The notes: generated from the sequence alone by a model not told the origin. A stretch of DNA of 5,761 nucleotides from Cellvibrio sp. (GCA_003524365.1 DQHS01000235.1:10384-16144); one strand, 5' to 3'. Numbered from the stretch's first letter, positions 1-5,761 are shown. Program-made: numbers and translations.

Positions 1-6
1 ATTGTA

Positions 7-3000
7 TTAAGTCGCTTCAGCGAATTCTTCCAGCTCGTCGCGGTCATGCTGATGGTCTTTGGCGAGCAACATATAAACGGACGGCAGTACGAACAAGGTA
101 AAAAAGGTGCCGATGGTCATGCCCAGCACCAATACGATACCAATCGCGTTACGTGCTTCCGCACCCGCACCAGTGGCAAAGATCAGCGGGGTGTGACCAG
201 CAATAGTCGCAACACTGGTCATCATTACCGGACGTAAACGCAGTGAGGACGCTTCGCGAATCGCATCGAGTTTAGCGACACCCTGCTCCTGCAATTTGTT
301 AGCAAACTCCACCACCAAAATGCCATTACGCGCAATCAAGCCCATTAGCGTTACCAATCCTACCTGTGAATAAATATTCATAGTAGTGGTGAAACCGTCG
401 GTAAAAAATGGCAGAGGCATAGGCATTTTCCAGAAGGTAAACAACAGCGCACCGAACATAGCCAAAGGCACTGAACCCGCCAAAATAACCAAGGGATCAC
501 GGAAGCTATTATACTGCGCGGAGAGAACCAAAAAGATCATCACAATCGCCATCAGGAAAGCCGGCAAAAAAGTATTACCTTCGCGCTTCAACTGGCGCGA
601 TTCACCGGTGTAATCGATGGTGTAACTCTTAGGTAAAATTTTTCGCACTTCTGTTTCCAGAAAATCCAGGGCTTCACCCAAAGGCACGCCGGGAACACCG
701 CTAATTTTTACCGCGTTTAGCTGTTGCATACGGTTAATGGTTCGCGGTTCCGTAGAGTGCGTAAGGGTGGCCACTTGATCTAACCGAATCAGGTTGCCCT
801 CTGGGCCTGTTATGTAAAGACTTGCCAGATCATCTGGATTTAAACGCTCTGCGCGCTTTACCTGAGGTATAACCTTGTAGCTCTGACCGGCCATGTTGAA
901 ACGATTGACATAACCACCGCCGAGCAAAGTACCCACGTCATTAGTGACTGTTTGCAAATCCAAACCAAGATCAGCCACTTTTTCACGATCGATATTCAAC
1001 TTGTAATCAGGTTGATCAACTTTAACGTCCAGTGTCTGGAAGTAAAACTTGCCCGACTTCTGCATGATTTCCTGAACTTTTAACGCGTAATCGTAAATCT
1101 CTTTAATATCCGCCGTTGACGCCAATACAAATTCGAACGGGAACTGACCGCCGCCCGGCAATGCTGGTGGAGTAATGGGCAGGATTTTCACGCCGGAAAT
1201 CGCCGATAACTTCTGTTGCACTTCCGGCATTATTTGAAAAACATCGCGATCACGATCGCTCCAAGGTTTTGTCACCATGCCGGAAAAGCCACCCGTAGGG
1301 AACGTTAACTGAAATGTAAACTCTGTTTCAGGAACGCTCATAAAGACTTCGTTTACTTGCTTTCCATAGTGAGAAGCCTGATCAACAGTTGAGTTGGCTT
1401 GCGCATCTACAATACCGAAAATAACGCCCTGATCTTCTGTTGGCGCCAACTCTTTGGGTGACATGCTGTAAAGAGGAAAACACAGCGCTGTAATGCCAAT
1501 CCAAAAAATATAAACGCCGGCGCGATTCTGCAAACTTGCAGCTAATTTGCGGCCATACCATTCACGGAAACGCTCAAAGGGTTTTTCCAGCGGCGCTTTT
1601 AAACCGGTGTGCGGTTTCAACATACGCGAACCCAACATCGGCGACAACGTAATGGCGACAATTGCCGAAATAGTCACCGCTCCTGCGAGCGTTATTGCAA
1701 ATTCGCGGAACAATGAGCCAATCAAACCACCTTGCAAACCAATCGGGATATACACAGACGCCAACGTCACTGTCATTGCCAAAATCGGCCCTGCTAACTC
1801 ACGCGCAGAAACAATCGCTGCCTGGAAGGGCTTCATTCCATCTTGAATATGACGTTCAATATTTTCCACCATCACAATTGCGTCATCGACAACCAAACCG
1901 ACGCAGAGAACAATTGAGAGAAGCGTTAGCAAGTTCAGTGAAAAACCACAGACTTGCATAATGAAGAGCGCTCCGACTAATGACAAAGGAATCGCCAATA
2001 CCGGGATGATCACTGAGCGACTAAAGCCGAGGAATAAAAAGATGACGACAACAATAATTAACAGTGTTTCAGTGAGCGTTTTAATTACCTCATTGATTGC
2101 TGCATCAATATATTCAGTTGAGTCGTAGGCGACCGTTCCTGACAAACCTGTCGGCAATTCCGCTTTAATTGCCTCCATCTCTTTATTGACGGCTTTCATC
2201 ACATCCAATGCGTTTGCATTGGGTGCGACCCATACGCCCATAAATACAGCGGTATCACCTGAGTAGTTAACTACTGTGTCGTAGTTTTCTGCGCCCAGCG
2301 CCACATCAGCAATATCACTTAAGCGAATAATGCCATCTGCCGAATTACGAACAACTAACTGTCTAAATTCATCAACGCTTTTTAAATCAGAATTTGCACT
2401 CAAATTTACTTGCGTATAGGTACCGCGAGTTTGCCCAACGGCGGCCTGCACGTTGTTAGCCGCTAATGCAGCACGAACCTGAACGGGAGTTACATTTAAA
2501 GCCGCCATGCGTTCCGGTTTGAGCCAAATACGCATCGCAAATGTTCTGCCGCCCAACACATCCGCTTTTTGTACACCCGCAACTGCAGTTAAACGCGGCT
2601 GTATCGAACGAGTTAAGAAATCGGTGATTTGGTTTTGCTCAAGAATTTCCGAACTGAAACTTAAGTAGGCAGCAGCAAATTGGGAATCGGCGGCCTCAAT
2701 ACGAATTGCAGGAACTTCCGCTTCTGGCGGTAAATCGCCCCGCACTTGATTCACCTTGGCAGAAATTTCAGTCATGGCTTTGAGTGGATCGTAATTCAAG
2801 CGTAAGTGTGCAGTCACGGTAGACATGCCCATCGCACTTTGCGACTCGATGTAATCAATACCTCCAGCCGAAGCAATCGCGCGCTCGATCGGTGTTGTGA
2901 TAAATCCACGCACTAATTCAGCGTTAGCACCAACATATACAGTATTAACGATAATGACGGAGATATCGCTACGAGGGTACTGGCGCACAGTCAGGTTGGA

Positions 3001-3087
3001 ACCTGCCTGTATACCCAAAATTAAAATAAGCAGGCTCACCACTATGGCAAGAACCGGCCGTTTGATAAAAATATCAGTAAATTTCAT
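7..3087 (-). CDS. RND multidrug efflux pump, inner-membrane permease subunit (HAE-1 family, MexI/MexW-like)
   Basis: This is a proton-driven inner-membrane transporter that takes substrates from the periplasm or outer leaflet and passes them to an adaptor and outer-membrane channel. At 1026 residues it has the usual length of the hydrophobe/amphiphile RND family. TM1 lies at about 11-29, followed by the first porter/docking loop (about 30-338), TM2-TM6 (about 339-485), TM7 (about 526-543), the second large periplasmic loop (about 544-838) and TM8-TM12 (about 840-1008). The proton-relay aspartates D401-D402 sit in TM4 in the motif GLVVDDAIVMVEN. R950 and T957 match AcrB R971 and T978. The position of AcrB K940 is arginine (R920, in GLIARNGILVVEFA). 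The TM9-TM10 loop appears longer than in MexI. Wording throughout is closest to MexI/MexW as I remember them; the true substrates cannot be read from sequence. The ATG start places TM1 at the usual distance from the N-terminus, although the upstream Shine-Dalgarno is poor. It lies downstream of the adaptor gene and is probably co-transcribed with it. No outer-membrane channel gene is visible. Confidence 0.96.
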   Translation of the reverse strand: MKFTDIFIKRPVLAIVVSLLILILGIQAGSNLTVRQYPRSDISVIIVNTVYVGANAELVRGFITTPIERAIASAGGIDYIESQSAMGMSTVTAHLRLNYDPLKAMTEISAKVNQVRGDLPPEAEVPAIRIEAADSQFAAAYLSFSSEILEQNQITDFLTRSIQPRLTAVAGVQKADVLGGRTFAMRIWLKPERMAALNVTPVQVRAALAANNVQAAVGQTRGTYTQVNLSANSDLKSVDEFRQLVVRNSADGIIRLSDIADVALGAENYDTVVNYSGDTAVFMGVWVAPNANALDVMKAVNKEMEAIKAELPTGLSGTVAYDSTEYIDAAINEVIKTLTETLLIIVVVIFLFLGFSRSVIIPVLAIPLSLVGALFIMQVCGFSLNLLTLLSIVLCVGLVVDDAIVMVENIERHIQDGMKPFQAAIVSARELAGPILAMTVTLASVYIPIGLQGGLIGSLFREFAITLAGAVTISAIVAITLSPMLGSRMLKPHTGLKAPLEKPFERFREWYGRKLAASLQNRAGVYIFWIGITALCFPLYSMSPKELAPTEDQGVIFGIVDAQANSTVDQASHYGKQVNEVFMSVPETEFTFQLTFPTGGFSGMVTKPWSDRDRDVFQIMPEVQQKLSAISGVKILPITPPALPGGGQFPFEFVLASTADIKEIYDYALKVQEIMQKSGKFYFQTLDVKVDQPDYKLNIDREKVADLGLDLQTVTNDVGTLLGGGYVNRFNMAGQSYKVIPQVKRAERLNPDDLASLYITGPEGNLIRLDQVATLTHSTEPRTINRMQQLNAVKISGVPGVPLGEALDFLETEVRKILPKSYTIDYTGESRQLKREGNTFLPAFLMAIVMIFLVLSAQYNSFRDPLVILAGSVPLAMFGALLFTFWKMPMPLPFFTDGFTTTMNIYSQVGLVTLMGLIARNGILVVEFANKLQEQGVAKLDAIREASSLRLRPVMMTSVATIAGHTPLIFATGAGAEARNAIGIVLVLGMTIGTFFTLFVLPSVYMLLAKDHQHDRDELEEFAEAT

Positions 3088-3140
3088 AAGTTAGGCTCAT
3101 GGGCTTTTTGGCTTATGGAGTAAAACGTCTGGTGTTATCA

Positions 3141-3165
3141 CTCGCTCCCGTGCTTGGGAAGCGAG
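3141..3165 (-). other. intercistronic hairpin between adaptor and pump genes
   Basis: On the transcribed strand, CTCGCT and CCC (separated by a bulged T) pair with GGG and AGCGAG around a six-base loop AAGCAC, giving nine base pairs. It begins 15 bases after the adaptor stop codon. No T-run follows (next bases are TGATAACACC), so it does not look like an intrinsic terminator. Inference: it may act as a stability or processing element that sets the ratio of adaptor to pump mRNA. The remaining 50 or so bases before the pump start show no other clear signal. Confidence 0.5.
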
Positions 3166-3179
3166 TCGATAAATAAACA

Positions 3180-4304
3180 TTAACTATCTGCAGGAGTTGG
3201 TTCGAGTTTGAATTCCGGTGTTGGCAAGGTGCCCACAGTTACCGCCTGTCCATTCAGTAATTTGAACGCACCCGCACTGGCAACTACCTCACCTGCCTTC
3301 AGACCATCAACAATTTCTACGAAATCACCACGCGCTTTACCTAAACGCACAAACTGTTGACGCGCTTTAAATGTACCCGCTTTTTCACCAGCTTCGATTA
3401 CAAAAACCGTATCGCCAAAAGGTGCATAAATTACTGCTGTGCTAGGCACGGCCAATACTTGCTGTGGATCAGACAGAGTCACTTTGGTTTCAACTGCCAT
3501 GCCTGGAATCAACTGACTTTTTTCGTTTTGTAGATACGATTGCACAATTGCATTGCGTGTTACTGAACTGATTTCAGCACCTATTGCCGTGATCTCACCG
3601 GCAATTGTTGCGTCGGAACCATCACCGACGTTGACTTCAACCGGTAGACCGCGCGTCATTTGCACCAACCAAAATTGTGGCACTGGAAAATTAACACGCA
3701 CACTGTTGGTCGCTTGCAAAGACACAATTTCGCCACCGACTTGCAGGTCTTCCCCCAAGTCAACCTGACGAATCCCCAAACGGCCATCAAAAGGAGCGCG
3801 CACTATTTTTTTATCGAGTGTCGCTTTCAAATCACCTACATCACCTTCAGCAGATTCCATTTGCTGAACTGCAGTATCAAGCTCACTTTGCGAAACAGTG
3901 TTGCGTTTACGCAATTCAACCAAACGCTCATGATTGGATTTCGCCAAGCGCAGGCGCGCTTCAGCAGCACTCAATTGCGCTTGCTCGTTACCGGATTCCT
4001 GAACCAGAATTACGGTGCCTTTCTTTACTTGCTCACCCGACTTAAAGCGAATTTCTTTAACCTTACCGGCAACTTCAGCAGCAATCACAATACCTTCAGA
4101 TGCCTCTACGGTACCCATTGCCGTGTAGCTATTGGGCCATTGCTGAACCTCTGCCGTAAAGGTACTGACCGTTTCCGACGGTACCGGGGTGTTCTCACCT
4201 GCCTGCACCATAGCGGCAATTTGGCCACCTTTAATACCGCCAACAATCAATACAATTCCTAGAAGGCTTGCCGCAGCAATGCCGATTGATTTCACATTGT
4301 TCAT
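3180..4304 (-). CDS. RND efflux periplasmic adaptor (membrane fusion protein)
   Basis: This adaptor bridges the RND pump and an outer-membrane channel; at 374 residues it has the usual family length. From the ATG at 4304 it starts with a short basic stretch and one hydrophobic segment (about residues 5-23) with no lipobox cysteine, so it should be anchored by an uncleaved N-terminal helix or exported by signal peptide, not lipidated. Domains follow in AcrA order: first lipoyl half (about 73-103, VIAAEVAGKVKEIRFKSGE), alpha-hairpin coiled coil (about 104-163), second lipoyl half (about 166-196, VRAPFDGRLGIR), beta-barrel (about 200-283) and membrane-proximal domain (about 284-363). The hairpin carries the channel-contact signature R127, L128, L131, S138, L142, D143 (RLVELRKRNTVSQSELD). 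An in-frame TTG 17 codons upstream (4355) would extend the protein with a tail lacking signal features, so the ATG is preferred. Neither start has a good Shine-Dalgarno; the bases before the ATG are pyrimidine-rich. It is first in the operon with the pump gene. Confidence 0.93.
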   Translation of the reverse strand: MNNVKSIGIAAASLLGIVLIVGGIKGGQIAAMVQAGENTPVPSETVSTFTAEVQQWPNSYTAMGTVEASEGIVIAAEVAGKVKEIRFKSGEQVKKGTVILVQESGNEQAQLSAAEARLRLAKSNHERLVELRKRNTVSQSELDTAVQQMESAEGDVGDLKATLDKKIVRAPFDGRLGIRQVDLGEDLQVGGEIVSLQATNSVRVNFPVPQFWLVQMTRGLPVEVNVGDGSDATIAGEITAIGAEISSVTRNAIVQSYLQNEKSQLIPGMAVETKVTLSDPQQVLAVPSTAVIYAPFGDTVFVIEAGEKAGTFKARQQFVRLGKARGDFVEIVDGLKAGEVVASAGAFKLLNGQAVTVGTLPTPEFKLEPTPADS

Positions 4305-4441
4305 AGATGAGGAACCATTGAGAGGAAAAAGAAGATCACTTACAGAACTGCGCAAGACATGCGGGAGGGAAGGCGATAAATCGACGGTATCCCAACCATA
4401 ACTTCGGCTTTTTTCAGCTAAAGAATTGTTGCACAGCCATA

Positions 4442-4470
4442 TATAAAACCAAAACCAACAAGTGTCACAA
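4442..4470 (-). promoter_or_regulatory. possible secondary promoter for the efflux operon
   Basis: On the minus strand TTGTGA (4470-4465) is followed 17 bases later by TTTATA (4447-4442), a fair sigma70 pair in a T-rich stretch. It would give a leader of about 130 bases. The perfect palindrome TGACCGGTCA lies about ten bases upstream of its -35 box. It is weaker than the upstream promoter and could be a chance match in AT-rich DNA. Confidence 0.3.
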
Positions 4471-4480
4471 AATGTAAAGG

Positions 4481-4490
4481 TGACCGGTCA
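4481..4490. promoter_or_regulatory. 10-bp perfect palindrome TGACCGGTCA, candidate operator half of a dyad cluster
   Basis: The ten bases read the same on both strands and share the GACC/GGTC half-sites with the larger palindrome centred 36 bp away at 4521-4522. It lies in the leader, between the two candidate efflux promoters. A regulator site is an inference; a ten-base palindrome alone is short enough to arise by chance. Confidence 0.35.
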
Positions 4491-4504
4491 GCCTGGCCAT
4501 CAGG

Positions 4505-4533
4505 AAAAACCAGCCGACCATCTGGTCGGTTGG
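4505..4533 (-). terminator. alternative reading: rho-independent terminator on the minus strand
   Basis: Transcribed on the minus strand, the palindrome folds into a GC-rich stem of about ten pairs with a tight AGAT loop and is followed directly by TTTTT (4509-4505). This is a textbook intrinsic-terminator shape. It would end transcripts of the upstream 142-residue gene, 177 bases after that stop codon, and insulate the efflux genes. If the promoter at 4537-4565 is genuine, the hairpin would lie at the extreme 5' end of the efflux mRNA, too early to terminate it. Operator and terminator roles are not mutually exclusive. Confidence 0.4.
4510..4533. promoter_or_regulatory. 24-bp near-perfect palindrome, candidate operator of the efflux operon
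   Basis: Two 11-base arms, CCAGCCGACCA (4510-4520) and TGGTCGGTTGG (4523-4533), are inverted copies with a single mismatch and a two-base spacer. The inner 16 bases hold perfect seven-base arms. The palindrome starts three bases beyond the minus-strand -10 box TATTAT, so it covers the expected transcription start, which is a classic repressor position. TetR-family repressors often control RND operons through palindromes of about this size, but no regulator is encoded in the window, so the binding protein is unknown. The same bases could instead form an intrinsic terminator (separate entry). Confidence 0.5.
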
Positions 4534-4536
4534 CAA

Positions 4537-4565
4537 ATAATATTCCCTTTTTGATCATTGTCCAA
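4537..4565 (-). promoter_or_regulatory. sigma70-like promoter of the efflux operon
   Basis: On the minus strand TTGGAC (4565-4560) is separated by exactly 17 bases from TATTAT (4542-4537), close to the consensus in both boxes and spacing. The predicted transcription start is around 4529-4531, inside the large palindrome. The downstream gene in this direction is the adaptor, about 225 bases away, so the leader would be long. Confidence 0.5.
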
Positions 4566-4577
4566 CGAATTGTTAGG

Positions 4578-4594
4578 CATAACACAAAGTTATG
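4578..4594. promoter_or_regulatory. inverted repeat CATAAC-N5-GTTATG upstream of the efflux promoter
   Basis: Perfect six-base arms (4578-4583 and 4589-4594) flank ACAAA. The core fits the T-N11-A pattern of LysR-type regulator boxes, and its centre lies about 56 bases upstream of the predicted transcription start, a position compatible with activation. That family assignment is only inference from pattern and position. Confidence 0.3.
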
Positions 4595-4659
4595 ACATTC
4601 ATCATTCAATGACGCAGCGATTATCCTCTAGTAAGGGACAAGACCTGTCAGCAGACAAA

Positions 4660-4678
4660 GCTCTACATCAAACAGAGC
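4660..4678 (-). terminator. weak hairpin downstream of the 142-residue gene
   Basis: GCTCT and AGAGC (five pairs, nine-base loop) lie 32 bases past the stop codon and are followed on the minus strand by TTTGT. The stem is short and the T-run poor, so this is at best a weak terminator; the stronger candidate is the hairpin at 4505-4533. Confidence 0.15.
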
Positions 4679-4709
4679 GAAAAACTTACGTACGCGGATA
4701 TAAGCCGGA

Positions 4710-5138
4710 TCAACAATAGCTTGCAGGTTCCTCACATATACCGTTGATCATGGGTTGATAGGTGATATCCACTCGATACTTATCACCGGTTATGCGATAC
4801 AGCAGTTCACACAGCGGAGCATATCGCTCCAACGGAAGCTCAATCGCCTCACCTTCAATGAGAACAAGATTTGATCGATCGAGAATGGCAACGTGACCTG
4901 CCGCCGTTGCCCAGACTCCGATTGCCTGAATCTGGATGCGAACAACACCTGAATGGTATTTCTGAATAGATTGTGGCTTGGGCACATATTGGCGAAAATT
5001 TTGCCCCGCCGAAAAATTGGGAGATGAATTGAATTTTGACCCGATAACGCCAACCGCTGCTAACTGGCGCTTGAGTAATTGGGTTTTATTAAAGCCAATG
5101 AAGTTTTCTGGATAGAAAATTAATGCGGTAGCTGTCAT
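4710..5138 (-). CDS. hypothetical protein, 142 residues, family not recognised
   Basis: I do not recognise this protein. It is probably a real gene: the ATG is preceded by AAGGAT with a spacing of about seven bases (upstream reads AAGGATGTTTAT), and the frame is open for 142 codons ending in TGA. There is no signal peptide, long hydrophobic segment or lipobox, so it is predicted to be cytoplasmic. The middle (about 63-100: VVRIQIQAIGVWATAAGHVAI, then LVLIEGEAIELPLERY) alternates hydrophobic and polar residues as in beta strands. The N-terminal part has a short possible helix (about 17-29, NKTQLLKRQLAAV) and then a Ser/Asn-rich linker-like stretch (33-50). Three cysteines occur, C110, C135 and C142 (the last residue), without a clear metal-binding spacing. 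It is divergent from nudJ and its 3' end faces the efflux operon in the same direction. A poor minus-strand promoter (TTGATT, 17 bases, TTGAAT) lies upstream. No function is proposed. Confidence 0.75.
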   Translation of the reverse strand: MTATALIFYPENFIGFNKTQLLKRQLAAVGVIGSKFNSSPNFSAGQNFRQYVPKPQSIQKYHSGVVRIQIQAIGVWATAAGHVAILDRSNLVLIEGEAIELPLERYAPLCELLYRITGDKYRVDITYQPMINGICEEPASYC

Positions 5139-5237
5139 ATAAACATCCTTGCTATTTATGTTAAGAGATATCTTTCCGTGATCGCGTGGGATTCAACCAA
5201 AGAAACTAACAAAAATCAACCATTGAAATCAGCTGAG

Positions 5238-5249
5238 CTTATCGATAAG
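5238..5249. promoter_or_regulatory. 12-bp perfect palindrome CTTATCGATAAG
   Basis: All twelve bases are self-complementary. It lies just upstream of the likely nudJ -10 region, within the space where a -35 box or operator would be. It may be a regulator site or a chance dyad; no known consensus is claimed. Confidence 0.3.
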
Positions 5250-5251
5250 TC

Positions 5252-5260
5252 TGCTAGGAT
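5252..5260 (+). promoter_or_regulatory. possible extended -10 promoter element of nudJ
   Basis: TGCTAGGAT fits an extended -10 (TG-N-TANNAT). No good -35 box lies 17 bases upstream; TTGAAA at 5223-5228 is too far for this -10 but sits 17 bases from TAAGTC. The predicted transcript would start near 5267, giving a leader of about 26 bases that includes the ribosome binding site. Confidence 0.3.
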
Positions 5261-5281
5261 TTGCGCTCTTCCGATTTTTTT

Positions 5282-5286
5282 AAGGA
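5282..5286 (+). promoter_or_regulatory. ribosome binding site of nudJ
   Basis: AAGGA lies six bases before the ATG at 5293, a good Shine-Dalgarno that fixes this start. Confidence 0.75.
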
Positions 5287-5292
5287 TTATTT

Positions 5293-5730
5293 ATGACCTG
5301 GGCACCCCATGTAACCGTCGCCACTATTATTGAACGTGATAATCGTTTTTTAATGGTGTATGAAGAGGCCGATGGCAAAAAAGTTTACAACCAACCCGCT
5401 GGTCATTTGGACCCTAACGAAACATTAAAAGAAGCAGCGATTCGCGAGACTTTGGAAGAGACCGGTTGGACGGTTGAGCTGACTGGTGTAGTGGGTATTA
5501 ATTTGTATACCGCACCGAGCAATGGAATAACCTATTTCCGCACTACCTTTATCGCCCGGCCGATTAGCCATGACCCAACGCGATTGCTGGATACCGGGAT
5601 TATCGAAGCCGTTTGGCTAACCTATGAAGAACTCGTTGCTCGCAAAGACCAGTTGCGCAGCCCTATGACTCTGCAAATTATCGAAGAATATCGCACTAGC
5701 CGACGCTTTCCGCTCGATGTTGTTGGATGA
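5293..5730 (+). CDS. nudJ: Nudix hydrolase NudJ (phosphatase NudJ, YmfB-like)
   Basis: This is a cytoplasmic Mg-dependent Nudix phosphohydrolase. In E. coli, NudJ acts on nucleoside di- and triphosphates and on hydroxymethylpyrimidine pyrophosphate, a thiamine precursor. The N-terminus PHVTVATIIERDNRFLMVYEE and the segment YNQPAGHLDPNETL follow the E. coli NudJ pattern (PHVTVA, WNQPAGHL.ADETL) closely. The Nudix box runs from G37 to W59 with G37, E43, R51, E52, E55, E56 and G58 all in place; the metal-binding glutamates are intact. The usual aliphatic positions in the box carry T53 and W59, a mild departure. The C-terminal part (LRSP at 121-124 and RRFPLDVVG at the end) also matches NudJ. At 145 residues it is slightly shorter than the E. 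coli protein. AAGGA six bases before the ATG supports the start. In E. coli, nudJ lies next to mnmA and near rluE; whether mnmA follows here cannot be seen, as the window ends 31 bases later. Confidence 0.93.
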   Translation: MTWAPHVTVATIIERDNRFLMVYEEADGKKVYNQPAGHLDPNETLKEAAIRETLEETGWTVELTGVVGINLYTAPSNGITYFRTTFIARPISHDPTRLLDTGIIEAVWLTYEELVARKDQLRSPMTLQIIEEYRTSRRFPLDVVG

Positions 5731-5761
5731 TCTTGTCGGCTAAGGTGGCAGTGAGGGGCTG

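Larger units (their letters stand above)
4305..4709. other. 405-bp non-coding interval: efflux leader plus regulatory block
   Basis: No convincing protein gene lies here. From the minus-strand promoter near 4537-4565 the transcript would carry a leader of roughly 225 bases before the adaptor start. The interval holds the promoter(s), palindromes and possible terminator listed separately. Within the leader, a short minus-strand frame of 19 codons plus stop (4399 down to 4340) begins with ATG and could be an upstream peptide, but its only ribosome binding cue is a weak GAAG and I give it little weight. An open frame of 63 codons at 4609-4418 runs straight through the promoter and palindromes and looks like chance. 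Confidence 0.6.
5139..5292. other. divergent intergenic region between the hypothetical gene and nudJ
   Basis: These 154 bases must carry the promoters for both flanking genes. On the minus strand only weak boxes are visible. On the plus strand the best candidate is the extended -10 listed separately. A 12-bp perfect palindrome sits between them. No RNA gene or short coding frame with a ribosome binding site was seen. Confidence 0.5.

Noticed and set aside
3660..4262. 200-codon plus-strand open frame antisense to the adaptor
   Set aside because: It is a shadow of the clear adaptor reading frame and its translation shows no recognisable domain.
4305..4355. In-frame N-terminal extension of the adaptor from a TTG codon at 4355
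   Set aside because: The extra 17 residues precede an N-terminus that already has normal export features, and the TTG has no Shine-Dalgarno.
4418..4609. 63-codon minus-strand open frame upstream of the adaptor
   Set aside because: It runs through the promoter and the palindromes, has no ribosome binding site, and its translation shows no family-like pattern.
4790..5053. 87-codon minus-strand open frame inside the hypothetical gene
   Set aside because: The overlapping 142-codon frame has a good ribosome binding site and the full span; this one does not.
5236..5250. Resemblance of AGCTTATCGATA to a cloning-vector HindIII-ClaI junction
   Set aside because: The match is about a dozen bases, flanks differ from vector sequence, and the surrounding DNA is ordinary chromosomal sequence.
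1..5761. CRISPR array, insertion sequence, tRNA, rRNA or defence-type gene
   Set aside because: No regularly spaced repeats, transposase motifs, terminal inverted repeats with target duplications, or tRNA-like cloverleaf were seen on either strand.

Overview
The window looks like ordinary chromosomal DNA from a gammaproteobacterium. The clues are a NudJ-type Nudix hydrolase close to the enterobacterial form, an RND efflux adaptor/pump pair of the MexHI/MexVW kind, moderate base composition and dense coding. A Cellvibrio-like marine or soil relative is possible, but that is an impression and not something the sequence proves.

Layout. On the minus strand, positions 7-4304 hold a two-gene efflux unit. 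It is transcribed from high to low coordinates: the periplasmic adaptor (3180-4304) comes first, then the inner-membrane RND pump (7-3087). The two genes are separated by 92 bases that contain a bulged hairpin just behind the adaptor stop. Positions 4305-4709 carry no convincing gene. They hold a long leader and a regulatory block: a good sigma70-like promoter on the minus strand, a near-perfect 24-bp palindrome just downstream of its -10 box, a 10-bp perfect palindrome, and a T-N11-A type dyad upstream. Positions 4710-5138 (minus) encode a 142-residue protein that I do not recognise but that has a good ribosome binding site. A 154-bp divergent intergenic region with a 12-bp perfect palindrome follows, then nudJ on the plus strand (5293-5730). 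The window ends 31 bases after nudJ.

How the parts fit. Adaptor and pump would assemble with an outer-membrane TolC/OprM-type channel, which is not encoded here, into a proton-driven tripartite exporter. The palindromes upstream suggest repressor or activator control by a regulator encoded elsewhere, since no regulator gene is in the window. NudJ is a housekeeping phosphohydrolase and has no obvious functional link to the efflux unit. I found no mobile element, CRISPR array, tRNA or rRNA, and no evidence for a wholly new system. The points most worth a second look are the dyad-rich efflux promoter region, the Lys-to-Arg change in the pump's proton relay, and the unrecognised 142-residue protein.
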